A stretch of DNA of 64,000 nucleotides from Mycolicibacterium bacteremicum. Its GTDB lineage: Bacteria > Actinomycetota > Actinomycetes > Mycobacteriales > Mycobacteriaceae. A program made the translations under genes and the position numbers. Each line of letters begins with the position of its first letter. Within the stretch, counting starts at the first letter, position 1. The notes beneath the pieces are model-generated. The model had not been told where the DNA came from and did no database searches. It saw nothing but the letters and a program-made list of their open reading frames with translations. The DNA lies in the NCBI RefSeq assembly GCF_002086115.1, contig NZ_MVHJ01000015.1:1-64000 (forward strand). Direction: 5' to 3'. Shown in pieces: positions 44,090 through 52,318 of this stretch.

Positions 44090-45660
44090 GGCACCAAGGG
44101 TAGATAGACCTGATTTCCGCGTTCGGCGAACTCCGCCGATTTGTCCTTCATGGCCTCGCGGATGTCGGCGGTGATGCGCATCGAGCAGAACTTCGGGCCG
44201 CACATCGAGCAGAAATGCGCGGTCTTGGCGGGCTCGGCGGGCAGCGTCTCGTCGTGGAACTCGCGTGCGGTGTCGGGGTCCAGCGACAGGGCGAACTGGT
44301 CGGCCCAGCGGAATTCGAACCGGGCCTTGCTCAGTGCGTCGTCGCGCTGCTGGGCGCGGGGATGGCCCTTGGCCAGATCGGCCGCGTGCGCAGCGATCCG
44401 GTAGGCGATCACCCCGTCCTTGACGTCCTGGCGGTTGGGCAGGCCGAGGTGCTCCTTGGGGGTGACGTAGCACAGCATGGCGGTCCCGGCCTGGGCGATG
44501 ATGGCCGCGCCGATCGCGCTGGTGATGTGGTCGTAGGCGGGGGCGATGTCGGTGGCCAGCGGGCCGAGGGTGTAGAACGGCGCCTCCTCGCACAGTTCCT
44601 CCTCCAGGCGCACGTTTTCCACGATCTTGTGCATCGGAACGTGACCGGGGCCCTCGATCATCACCTGAACGCCATGGGATTTCGCGATCTTGGTCAGTTC
44701 GCCGAGCGTCTCCAACTCGGCGAACTGGGCCGCGTCGTTGGCATCGGCGATGGAGCCGGGCCGCAGCCCGTCACCGAGGGAGAAGGTGACGTCATAGCGG
44801 GCGAGGATTTCGCAGAGCTCGTCGAAGTGGGTGTACAGGAACGACTCCTGGTGGTGGGCGAGCATCCAGGCGGCCATGATCGACCCGCCGCGGCTGACGA
44901 TGCCGGTGACCCGGTCGACGGTCAGCGGGATATAGGCGAGCTTCACCCCGGCGTGCACCGTCATGTAGTCGACACCCTGCTCGCACTGCTCGATCACCGT
45001 GTCCCGGTAGGACTCCCACGTCATCTTGGTGGGATCGCCGTTGACCTTCTCCAACGCCTGATACATCGGCACCGTGCCGACCGGGACCGGTGAGTTGCGC
45101 AGGATCCACTCCCGTGTCAGGTGGATGTCGCGACCGGTGGACAGATCCATGATGGTGTCCGCACCCCAGCGGGTGGCCCACACCATCTTGTCGACCTCTT
45201 CGGCGATGGAACTGGTGACCGCCGAGTTGCCGATATTGGCGTTGACCTTCACGCCGAACGCCTTGCCGATGATCATCGGTTCGCTCTCGGGGTGGTTGTG
45301 ATTGGCCGGGATGACGGCACGTCCACGCGCCACCTCGTCGCGAACCAGGTCCGGTGACACGCCCTCGCGTTCGGCGATGAACGCCATCTCGGCGGTGATC
45401 TCACCGTTGCGGGCACGCTGCAGCTGGGTACCACGGTCGCGAACGACGTTGCCGCGCTTGGGCAGACCGCGATGGAGGTCGATGACGGCGTGCTCATCGG
45501 TGTACGGGCCGGAGGTGTCATACAGGTCGAAGTGCTCCCCGGTGCTCAGCTGCACCCGGCGCGCCGGCACGCCGTTCGGGGAGTAGTGCTTGGAGCTACC
45601 CGCAATGGGCCCGGTGGTGACATCGGTGTTCGATGGACGGGGGTCGACAAATGCACTCAT
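44086..45660 (-). CDS. thiC: Phosphomethylpyrimidine synthase ThiC
   Basis: A 524-residue radical-SAM enzyme turning aminoimidazole ribotide into HMP phosphate. The C-terminal iron-sulfur motif CSMCGPKFC is present, as are EGPGHVPMHKI and the ITSAIGAA block. ATG 45660 lies seven bases from the GGGAG ribosome site that ends the riboswitch; the GTG one codon upstream is less likely. First gene of thiC-thiD-hydrolase-DUF4190. Confidence 0.96.
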   Translation of the reverse strand: MSAFVDPRPSNTDVTTGPIAGSSKHYSPNGVPARRVQLSTGEHFDLYDTSGPYTDEHAVIDLHRGLPKRGNVVRDRGTQLQRARNGEITAEMAFIAEREGVSPDLVRDEVARGRAVIPANHNHPESEPMIIGKAFGVKVNANIGNSAVTSSIAEEVDKMVWATRWGADTIMDLSTGRDIHLTREWILRNSPVPVGTVPMYQALEKVNGDPTKMTWESYRDTVIEQCEQGVDYMTVHAGVKLAYIPLTVDRVTGIVSRGGSIMAAWMLAHHQESFLYTHFDELCEILARYDVTFSLGDGLRPGSIADANDAAQFAELETLGELTKIAKSHGVQVMIEGPGHVPMHKIVENVRLEEELCEEAPFYTLGPLATDIAPAYDHITSAIGAAIIAQAGTAMLCYVTPKEHLGLPNRQDVKDGVIAYRIAAHAADLAKGHPRAQQRDDALSKARFEFRWADQFALSLDPDTAREFHDETLPAEPAKTAHFCSMCGPKFCSMRITADIREAMKDKSAEFAERGNQVYLPLVP

Positions 45661-45667
45661 CACGCAT

Positions 45668-45763
45668 CTCCCTACGCCGGCATTACCCGGTCAGGTTCGT
45701 ACGGTCGACGGCCCTAGCCGTCCTCTCAGCGCGCTGGTGCGTGCTCCCGTGTGGACGCCGTCC
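45668..45763 (-). promoter_or_regulatory. TPP riboswitch upstream of thiC
   Basis: On the minus strand the elements CACACGGGAGC, CTGAGAGG, and AACCTGACCGGGTAATGCCGG followed by GTAGGGAG occur in order. The final GGGAG serves as the thiC ribosome site, so control is probably translational. TACGTT (minus strand, 45764-45769) is a reasonable -10 box. This is the second TPP switch in the window. Confidence 0.93.
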
Positions 45764-45785
45764 AACGTAGCGCATGACGCTCGGA

Positions 45786-45815
45786 TTGCCGAGCGATCGT
45801 TTGGATAGCTAATAT
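45786..45815 (+). promoter_or_regulatory. Promoter for the DHA2 exporter gene
   Basis: TTGCCG at 45786-45791 and TAATAT at 45810-45815 are 18 bases apart, predicting a start near 45822, about 20 bases before the first start codon. The local AT-rich stretch contrasts with the surrounding DNA. Confidence 0.45.
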
Positions 45816-45841
45816 ATGTTTTTACCGATTCACGGGATTGA

Positions 45842-47572
45842 GTGGCGATGACCCTTGAACTTGAGCAGAACCGCGCACGGATGGACCACGAGCATCCGTT
45901 CTACAAGTGGGTGGTCCTGTCGAACACGACGCTGGGCATCCTGCTGGCGTCGATCAATGCGTCCATCGTGCTGATCTCGCTGCCGGCGATCTTCCGCGGT
46001 ATCGGACTGAACCCGTTGGATTCAGGCAACATCAGCTATCTGCTGTGGATGCTGATGGGGTACCTGGTGGTCACCGCGGTGCTGGTGGTGCCGTTCGGTC
46101 GGCTCGGCGACATGTTCGGCCGGGTCCGCATCTACAACCTGGGCTTCGTGGTGTTCACGGTCGCCGCGGTGGCGCTGTCATTCGACCCCTTCCATCTCGA
46201 CGGCGGGGCGATCTGGCTGATCGGGTGGCGGGTCATCCAGGGCATCGGCGGCGCCATGCTGATGGCCTCGTCCTCGGCGATCCTCACCGATGCGTTCCCG
46301 GCCAACCAGCGCGGCATGGCGCTCGGGGTGAACATGGTCGCCGCCGTCGCGGGCTCATTCCTCGGCCTGCTGATCGGCGGGTTCCTGTCCGAATGGCATT
46401 GGCAGGCGATCTTCTGGGTGGGCGTGCCGATCGGTGTGCTCGGCACGGTCTGGAGCCTGCGGTCGCTGGTAGAACTCGGAGTGCGCACCCCCGGCCGGCT
46501 CGACTGGGCGGGGACGCTGACCTTCGGCGTCGGTCTGACCGTGTTGTTGATCGGCATCACCTATGGCATTCAGCCGCATGGGGATTCGAGCACCGGCTGG
46601 ACCAATCCCTGGGTGTACGGGTCGATCATCGCCGGGTTGGCCATCTTGGTCGCGTTCTGTCTGATCGAGCTGCGGGTGGCGCAGCCGATGGTGGACATCA
46701 GGCTGTTCCGGTCGGCGGCCTTCGGGATGGGGAACCTGGCCGGGTTGATGTCCTCGGTGGGTCGCGGCGGGCTGCAGTTCATGCTCATCATCTGGTTGCA
46801 GGGCATCTGGCTTCCGTTGCACGGCTACAGCTTCGAATCGACGCCGCTGTGGGCGGGCATCTACCTCTTGCCGGTCACGATCGGGTTTCTGATCGCGGCG
46901 CCGCTGGCGGGATCGCTGGCCGACCGCTTCGGCGCGCGGCCGTTGACCGTCGGCGGCATGCTGTTGATGGCGGTGTCTTTCATTGCGCTGCTGCTGATCC
47001 CGGTGAACTTCGACTACTGGGTGTTCGCGGTGCTGGTGTTCCTCAACGGTCTGGGCGGCGGTATCTTCACCGCGCCCAACACCGCGGCCATCATGTCCAG
47101 CGTGCCCGCCTCACAGCGCGGCGCGGCGTCGGGGGTGCGGGCCACCTTCTTCAACGCCGGATCGTCGTTGTCGATCGGCATCTTCTTCTCGCTGATGATC
47201 ATCGGGTTGGCCAATGCCCTGCCGTCGGCGATGAGCAGTGGGTTGCAGGCCCAAGGTGTACCGGCCCAGGTGGCGCACGAGGTGGCCAACACGCCCCCGG
47301 TCGGCAGCCTGTTCGCGGCCTTCCTCGGTTACAACCCGATCGACGAGCTGTTGGGGCCCTCGGGAGCGCTGGAGAACCCGGCCGTCAACGCCGAGGTGCT
47401 GACCGGCAAGACTTTCTTCCCCGAGCTCATCACCGGCCCCTTCCATTCCGGGCTGACGGTCGTGTTCACAGCCGCCGCGGCGATGATGCTCATCGGGGCG
47501 GTGGCCTCCATGTTCAGCGCCGGTCGCTACGGCGCGGCCGCGCCCCGGGACGCGGTGTCGGCCGCCGAATGA
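45842..47572 (+). CDS. MFS transporter, DHA2 (14-TM) family
   Basis: A 576-residue exporter of the EmrB/QacA type with 14 predicted helices. Family motifs include LASINASIVLISLPAI in TM1, GRLGDMFGRVRIYN (motif A) and WRVIQGIGGAML (motif B-like). A large extracytoplasmic loop precedes the last helix (PVGSLFAAFLGYNPIDELL). It probably exports drugs or lipids by proton antiport. GTG 45842 or ATG 45848 could be the start. It is convergent with TetR. Confidence 0.9.
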   Translation: MAMTLELEQNRARMDHEHPFYKWVVLSNTTLGILLASINASIVLISLPAIFRGIGLNPLDSGNISYLLWMLMGYLVVTAVLVVPFGRLGDMFGRVRIYNLGFVVFTVAAVALSFDPFHLDGGAIWLIGWRVIQGIGGAMLMASSSAILTDAFPANQRGMALGVNMVAAVAGSFLGLLIGGFLSEWHWQAIFWVGVPIGVLGTVWSLRSLVELGVRTPGRLDWAGTLTFGVGLTVLLIGITYGIQPHGDSSTGWTNPWVYGSIIAGLAILVAFCLIELRVAQPMVDIRLFRSAAFGMGNLAGLMSSVGRGGLQFMLIIWLQGIWLPLHGYSFESTPLWAGIYLLPVTIGFLIAAPLAGSLADRFGARPLTVGGMLLMAVSFIALLLIPVNFDYWVFAVLVFLNGLGGGIFTAPNTAAIMSSVPASQRGAASGVRATFFNAGSSLSIGIFFSLMIIGLANALPSAMSSGLQAQGVPAQVAHEVANTPPVGSLFAAFLGYNPIDELLGPSGALENPAVNAEVLTGKTFFPELITGPFHSGLTVVFTAAAAMMLIGAVASMFSAGRYGAAAPRDAVSAAE

Positions 47573-47585
47573 GAGTCCGGGCGGC

Positions 47586-48197
47586 TCAGGTGGCCTGATC
47601 GGCGGGGGCGCCGGCCCTGATCCCGGCCAGCACCACCGCAACGATGCGCTCGGCATCGCGCCGCGTGAACGACCGGATGCCTCTGTTGACGATGAGGTGT
47701 ACCGGGCCGGAGAGCATCTCGCCGAGGAAGCCGCTGTCGACCGGTGGGAGTTCTGCTCGCTCGACCGCGGCCTCCACCCGGCGCCGCATCGCCGTGACCC
47801 GTTCGTCGAGGATCTTCGTCAGCGCCTGCGCCGACGATCGATACAACTCCTGCTCCAGTGCGCGGCCGAACGGTGACTGCAGGGCCTGGGCCATGGCCTG
47901 CAGAAAATCGACCAGGTCGCGGTGGATGTCACCGGTGTCCGCGATGGCCGCGAGTTCGTCGGCGTGGTGCAGCACGGCCTCGATCACGAGATCCTCCCGG
48001 TCGGGCCAGTGCCGGTACACGCTGGCCCGGTGGACCCCGGCACGCTCGGCGACATCCTCGTATCGGAAACCGGCGGCGCCGTCGCGCGCGACGAGTTCGG
48101 CGGTGGCGGCCAGGATCTGCGACCGCACCCGGGCATTGCGCCCGCCGGGCCGCCGCGCGGGCGGGGAGCCGGCCGTCTCATCCGTCACCGGCGCCAT
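47586..48197 (-). CDS. TetR-family regulator
   Basis: A 203-residue regulator with an N-terminal helix-turn-helix (about 25-70; YEDVAERAGVHRASVYRHWPDRE) and a TetR C-terminal ligand domain with a Lys/Arg-rich dimer helix. ATG 48197. It is divergent from the MFS gene at 48258 and convergent with the DHA2 exporter, so it may control either or both. Inverted repeats in the 60-base divergent gap are candidate operators. Confidence 0.9.
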   Translation of the reverse strand: MAPVTDETAGSPPARRPGGRNARVRSQILAATAELVARDGAAGFRYEDVAERAGVHRASVYRHWPDREDLVIEAVLHHADELAAIADTGDIHRDLVDFLQAMAQALQSPFGRALEQELYRSSAQALTKILDERVTAMRRRVEAAVERAELPPVDSGFLGEMLSGPVHLIVNRGIRSFTRRDAERIVAVVLAGIRAGAPADQAT

Positions 48198-48213
48198 TGT
48201 TCCAAAGTCCTGC

Positions 48214-48243
48214 TAGCCTCATGGCTAAAGCGACAAATAGTCG
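48214..48243. promoter_or_regulatory. Candidate TetR operators in the divergent gap
   Basis: Two inverted repeats sit side by side: TAGCC-TCAT-GGCTA (48214-48227) and CGAC-AAATA-GTCG (48231-48243). They lie directly before the AAGGAG ribosome site (48248-48253) of the MFS gene, where a bound repressor would block transcription both ways. Confidence 0.5.
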
Positions 48244-48257
48244 TTTTAAGGAGTGGA

Positions 48258-49517
48258 ATGCTGCGCGCAGTGGTTCTGACACTGGCGAATGTCCTCGCCG
48301 ACCTGGCCATCGGCTCGCCGGTGATGGTGCTGCCCCAGCTCATGGCCGACTTCGGCACCGGAGAAGCCGCCTGGCTGAACGCCGGGGCGCTGCTGGCCGG
48401 TGCGGTCTGGTCGCCGTTACTGGCCAAAAGCGCCGACCTCTACGGCAAGCGGCGCATCCTGCTGGCGATCCTGCTGCTGTCCTGTCTGGGCGCCGTGATC
48501 TGTTATCTGGCAACCAATGTGGTGATCTTCCTGATCGGTCGCTTCCTCCAGGGCGCCGCGTTCGCTGCCGTCTTCGTGACCGTCGCGCTGGCCGCCGAGA
48601 TCTACTCCGCCGGTGTGGCGATGTCCGTCGTCGGGGTGGTGACCTCGGCGTCATCGCTGATCGGGATCGTCGAACCGTTCGTGATGACACCGATCATCGC
48701 GGCGTTCGGGCACCGCAGCGTGTTCCTCGTTGCGGCAGTGCTCGCGGGCCTTGCGGCACTGAGTGTCCAGCTGGCGATTCCGGAGTCGCCGATCCGCGCC
48801 ACCGGCCGGGTGGATGTCCTTGGTGCGTTGCTGCTCGGCGGTGGACTGGCCGCCGTGCTGGCCTCGCTGACCGGTGCTCCGGTCGCGCTGCTGGTCGTCG
48901 GTGTGGGCGCATTGGGTGGCTGGCTTCTTCTGGCCTGGCGCGCCACCGATCCGATCATCGACATCCGCGCGCTGCACCGCCCGATCCTGCTGACGTTGCT
49001 CGCCGTGGTGCTGGCGGCCGGCGCCTTCCGCAGCATGCTGCATCTGGTCGGCATGACCGGCGGTGACGATGTCGCGGTGCTGCTGGCCGCGCCGAATCTG
49101 GGCATCGTGATCGGCGGCGCGGCGGCGGGGTGGGCCGCCGGGCGGTTCGGTCCGGCGCGGGCGCTGCTCGGCGGAATCGTGATCGGCACCGTGGCGACCG
49201 CGGGGATGTGGACCGGTGTCTCGGTGTTGTGGGTGGCCGTCGCGTGCGGCGTCTCGATCGGGGTCGCGGCGGGGGCGGTGGGCGCCTCCGGATACAACCT
49301 CGCGACCAGCATCGAGCCCCCGGAACGCCACGGCACGACGGCCGGCCTGGTGTCGGTGATGACGGCACTCGGCGCGGTCACGTTCACCTTCGCGGGCAAC
49401 GAGGTGCTCACCACGATGGACGACGGTGTGCATCGCTATGTCCTGTTCGCCACCGCGGTGTTCGCGCTGGCACTCATCCCGGCACTGCGGCTCGTCCGAT
49501 TTGCCGGCGCGCGGTAG
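48258..49517 (+). CDS. MFS transporter
   Basis: A 419-residue transporter with about twelve helices and motif A-like LLAKSADLYGKRRIL between TM2 and TM3. ATG 48258 follows AAGGAG by four bases, so the far longer open frame upstream, which runs through tetR antisense, is rejected. Regulation by the divergent TetR is likely. The substrate is unknown; an exporter role is inferred from the regulator pairing. Confidence 0.88.
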   Translation: MLRAVVLTLANVLADLAIGSPVMVLPQLMADFGTGEAAWLNAGALLAGAVWSPLLAKSADLYGKRRILLAILLLSCLGAVICYLATNVVIFLIGRFLQGAAFAAVFVTVALAAEIYSAGVAMSVVGVVTSASSLIGIVEPFVMTPIIAAFGHRSVFLVAAVLAGLAALSVQLAIPESPIRATGRVDVLGALLLGGGLAAVLASLTGAPVALLVVGVGALGGWLLLAWRATDPIIDIRALHRPILLTLLAVVLAAGAFRSMLHLVGMTGGDDVAVLLAAPNLGIVIGGAAAGWAAGRFGPARALLGGIVIGTVATAGMWTGVSVLWVAVACGVSIGVAAGAVGASGYNLATSIEPPERHGTTAGLVSVMTALGAVTFTFAGNEVLTTMDDGVHRYVLFATAVFALALIPALRLVRFAGAR

Positions 49518-49898
49518 GACACACTCCGGCCCGTCGCGGCTGCTGTTTCCCTACGCAGCGTGGGGAGTGGCGGCCGCGTCGTCCGGTGGTCGTCGGCCGG
49601 CATCATCCGGCGCCCACAACTGAATGTGGTGTGCATCACATCAAGATCGGGATGAATCGGCTGTTCTGAGGCGTGCCGAGATTTGCTAAAGGTTGCATTT
49701 ACAAATCGCCGCGACGCGGTTTCAAGATCAGGTTCTTGCATTGCAAAATGACGTCTGGGCAAATGCGGAATCGGGCGCTCGACCATATTGATGAGATTTC
49801 CTGATGTGATCTTGAACAGCAACAATGTTCGTGATTTGTGCGACGAAAGGTTGTACAGTCGGGCTGGTCAGCAATTGCATTCCAGGGGGAGTCGCAGC
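49518..49898 (+). other. Non-coding gap with AT-rich half
   Basis: This 381-base gap has no convincing gene. The second half is AT-richer than its surroundings. It holds TTGCA-T-TGCAA at 49736-49746, a TACAGT -10-like box at 49854-49859 and the palindrome GCAATTGC at 49871-49878, just upstream of the small secreted-protein gene. Confidence 0.5.
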
Positions 49899-50213
49899 AT
49901 GAGGAAAATACTGGCCGGGGCAATTGCCGGAGCGTTTGCCATCGGGGCACTGGCCGGTGCCGGTGCGGCGCAGGCCGCGCCGTTCGAGTACGTCGACAAC
50001 CCGAGTCCGTTCGTGGCGCCAGGCCCGAACAACACCGTGATCGACACCAATCCGAGCCCGTGGGACTTCACCGGCGATGTGATCCGGTTCCTCGGCTTCG
50101 AGACCCAGTTCATCAGCGACGGCACCGTGTTCGGCCCCGGCTACCAGGGCGTCAAGGGGCCACGCGGCGCAGATCTCACGGGCCCCCGGCAGGCCGGTCG
50201 CCCCGGGGGCTAG
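49899..50213 (+). CDS. Small secreted protein, unknown function
   Basis: A 104-residue protein with a clear signal peptide (MRKILAG, hydrophobic to about 23, AQA cleavage at 26). The mature part of about 78 residues has no cysteine. It is rich in Pro, Gly and Asn, with NPSP repeated twice and FGPGYQGVKGPRGADLTGP near the end. ATG 49899 is supported by AGGGGGA eight bases upstream; an upstream in-frame ATG would bury the signal. No family is recognised. It stands alone between an MFS gene and a methyltransferase gene. Confidence 0.75.
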   Translation: MRKILAGAIAGAFAIGALAGAGAAQAAPFEYVDNPSPFVAPGPNNTVIDTNPSPWDFTGDVIRFLGFETQFISDGTVFGPGYQGVKGPRGADLTGPRQAGRPGG

Positions 50214-50262
50214 AGGGGTGCCCCGCTGAGCGTCGCCCAGGCTCCGGCGCCGGGGCCGCGCC

Positions 50263-50268
50263 TACACT
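50263..50268 (+). promoter_or_regulatory. -10 box for a leaderless methyltransferase transcript
   Basis: TACACT ends seven bases before GTG 50276, the spacing expected for a transcript starting at the start codon. No ribosome-binding site precedes the GTG. Confidence 0.6.
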
Positions 50269-50275
50269 CGGGACG

Positions 50276-50917
50276 GTGACCACGATCCAGCGCCGCGCCT
50301 TCAACGATGCGATCACCAGGTTCTGGAGCTTCGCTGCTCCGGCCTATGACTCGGCCTGCCTGCAACGGTTGGTGTACCAGCCGGCTCAGAACGAGGTCAT
50401 CGAGCAGCTGCGGCAGCGCGGATCCACCCAGATCGCCGATATCGCCTGCGGCACCGGGATCCTCGCCGACCGCATCCAGCGCGAACTGCGGCCCGAGGAG
50501 GTTTACGGACTCGACATGTCCGACGGCATGCTGGCCCAGGCCCGCAAACGCTCCGACCGCATCCGCTGGATGTCCGCGCCGGCCGAGCAGCTCCCGTTCG
50601 AAGACGAGTTCCTGGACGCCGTCGTCACCACGTCGGCCTTCCACTTCTTCGACCAGCCCGCCGCACTGCGGGAGTTCCACCGGGTGTTGCGCCCGGGTGG
50701 CGTGGTGGCCGTCACGACGATGAGCCCGCGGCAGTCCTTCCCGCCGCTGCACGCGCTGTCGGCCGGCCTGGGCGCCCCCGCGCATGCGCCGACACCGGAT
50801 GCGATGCGCATCCTGTTCACCGACGCCGGTTTCGAGATCGCCGATCAGCACCGGGTCCGGCGGCCGGTGTGGACGCCGATATCGGATCTGATCACCGTGG
50901 GTGTGAAGCCTTCGTGA
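50276..50917 (+). CDS. SAM-dependent methyltransferase
   Basis: A 213-residue class I methyltransferase. Motif I is IADIACGTGILAD, then VYGLDMSDGMLAQA, AEQLPFEDEFLDAV and the post-motif FHRVLRPGGVVAV. The substrate is unknown; it belongs to the broad UbiE/Methyltransf_11 group. GTG 50276 is supported by the -10 box seven bases upstream, and the longer open frame lies in the previous gene. Its end overlaps the convergent Rv0426c-like gene by 26 bases. Confidence 0.87.
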   Translation: MTTIQRRAFNDAITRFWSFAAPAYDSACLQRLVYQPAQNEVIEQLRQRGSTQIADIACGTGILADRIQRELRPEEVYGLDMSDGMLAQARKRSDRIRWMSAPAEQLPFEDEFLDAVVTTSAFHFFDQPAALREFHRVLRPGGVVAVTTMSPRQSFPPLHALSAGLGAPAHAPTPDAMRILFTDAGFEIADQHRVRRPVWTPISDLITVGVKPS

Positions 50918-51551
50918 GCCACTTCTGGCCGGCCTTGGCCGCCCGGTGCAGGGCGCCGTACTCGCCGAGGTAGGCGGCAACCGCGCCGACGACGGGGAGC
51001 ATCCCGACGTAGCGGAACACTGCCCGCGGATGCGGTCGCTTGCCCAGCTCCCCGCCGATGGCGTTGAGGATCCCGGCCAGATGCCACACCTTGGCCACGA
51101 TATTGTCCGGCCACGGCTCATCGTTGTCGGGCAGCGGCGGGTCGGGGATCTCGCGCCCACACAGCACCGAGGCCAGCATGCGCACCGTGTCCCGGCGGTC
51201 GGTCACCCCGTACTCGCGGGCCACCGCGCACAGGATCAGCGTCTGCGAGGCGAACCCGAGCAGATCCTGGATCGGTAGCCGGCTGGCGAGTGCCCCCAAC
51301 GCGCCCGGCCAGGCCACCGCGACGGTGTCCAGCGCGCCGACCCGCCATATCCACCAGCCGATCCGCTCGTCGCGGGTCTTCTGCTCCCACGCGTCGGAAC
51401 CCGGCACCTCCAGGAACTCCAGGTGCCGGCGCACGCCCAGTGGATCGAACCCGGCGAGCACATCGAGGATCAGATCGGACAGTGCGACCGCACGGGCGAG
51501 CACGTCGGCGACATCATTGTCCGAGATATCGACCTTGGGTAGCAGATCCAT
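50892..51551 (-). CDS. Rv0426c-like conserved protein
   Basis: A 219-residue protein with hydrophobic stretches (about 80-112 and 180-200) but no clear signal peptide. I recognise no catalytic motif. The place directly after xthA matches Rv0426c of M. tuberculosis, a protein of unknown function. ATG 51551 overlaps the xthA stop by one base (TGATG); GTG 51554 is the alternative. It is the last gene of the def operon. Confidence 0.72.
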   Translation of the reverse strand: MDLLPKVDISDNDVADVLARAVALSDLILDVLAGFDPLGVRRHLEFLEVPGSDAWEQKTRDERIGWWIWRVGALDTVAVAWPGALGALASRLPIQDLLGFASQTLILCAVAREYGVTDRRDTVRMLASVLCGREIPDPPLPDNDEPWPDNIVAKVWHLAGILNAIGGELGKRPHPRAVFRYVGMLPVVGAVAAYLGEYGALHRAAKAGQKWLTKASHPR

Positions 51552-52318
51552 CACGTCAACTCCACGAGTACGGGCGCATGATCACTGGGGGCCTTGCCTT
51601 TTCGTTCCTCCCGGACGATCTCGGCGTGGGTCACCCGCTGCGCGAAGTCGGCTGATCCAAGGATGAAGTCGATGCGCATGCCCTGGCGCTTCGGGAACCT
51701 CAACTGGGTGTAGTCCCAGTAGGTGTACACCCCCGGGCCGGGAGTATAGGGCCGCACGACGTCGGAGTAACCGGCATCGATCACGGCCTGGAACGCCGCG
51801 CGCTCGGGCGCGGACACGTGCGTGGACCCCTCGAACACCGCCGGATCCCAGACGTCCTCGTCGGTGGGTGCGATGTTCCAGTCGCCGACCAGGGCCACCG
51901 GACCCGTCCAGGATGACGCGGCATCACGAAGGGCGGCAAGCCATTCCAACTTGTACGGGTAGTGCGGGTCGGCCAACGTCCGGCCGTTGGGCACATACAG
52001 GCTCCACACCCGCACCCCGCCGCAGGTGGCCCCGATGGCGCGCGCCTCGGCGATGTCCTGCCAGGACGGTGCACCGTCGAATCCGATCTGCACGTCCTCC
52101 AGGCCGACGCGGGAGGCGATCGCCACCCCGTTCCACTGGTTGTGCCCCACATGCGCGATCTCATAGCCCAGCGCCGCGAACGGCATCGTCGGGAATTGGG
52201 CGTCTTTGCACTTGGTCTCCTGCATGGCCAGCACATCGACATCGGCCCGCGCGAGCCAGTCGGTCACCCGGTCCACCCGGGTGCGGATCGAGTTGACGTT
52301 CCAGGTGGCGATACGCAT
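51551..52318 (-). CDS. xthA: Exodeoxyribonuclease III
   Basis: A 255-residue ExoIII/AP-endonuclease family enzyme. It has RIATWNVNSIRTR at the start, LAMQETKCKD with the metal Glu, SLYVPNGRTL, VGDWNIAPTDEDVWD, the RIDFILGS block, and the C-terminal SDHAPVLVEL with the catalytic Asp-His. It repairs abasic sites and resects DNA. ATG 52318 overlaps the jetC stop by one base (TGATG). In M. tuberculosis xthA follows Rv0428c; here jetABC lies between, and xthA occupies the place where jetD is normally found. Confidence 0.95.
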   Translation of the reverse strand: MRIATWNVNSIRTRVDRVTDWLARADVDVLAMQETKCKDAQFPTMPFAALGYEIAHVGHNQWNGVAIASRVGLEDVQIGFDGAPSWQDIAEARAIGATCGGVRVWSLYVPNGRTLADPHYPYKLEWLAALRDAASSWTGPVALVGDWNIAPTDEDVWDPAVFEGSTHVSAPERAAFQAVIDAGYSDVVRPYTPGPGVYTYWDYTQLRFPKRQGMRIDFILGSADFAQRVTHAEIVREERKGKAPSDHAPVLVELT

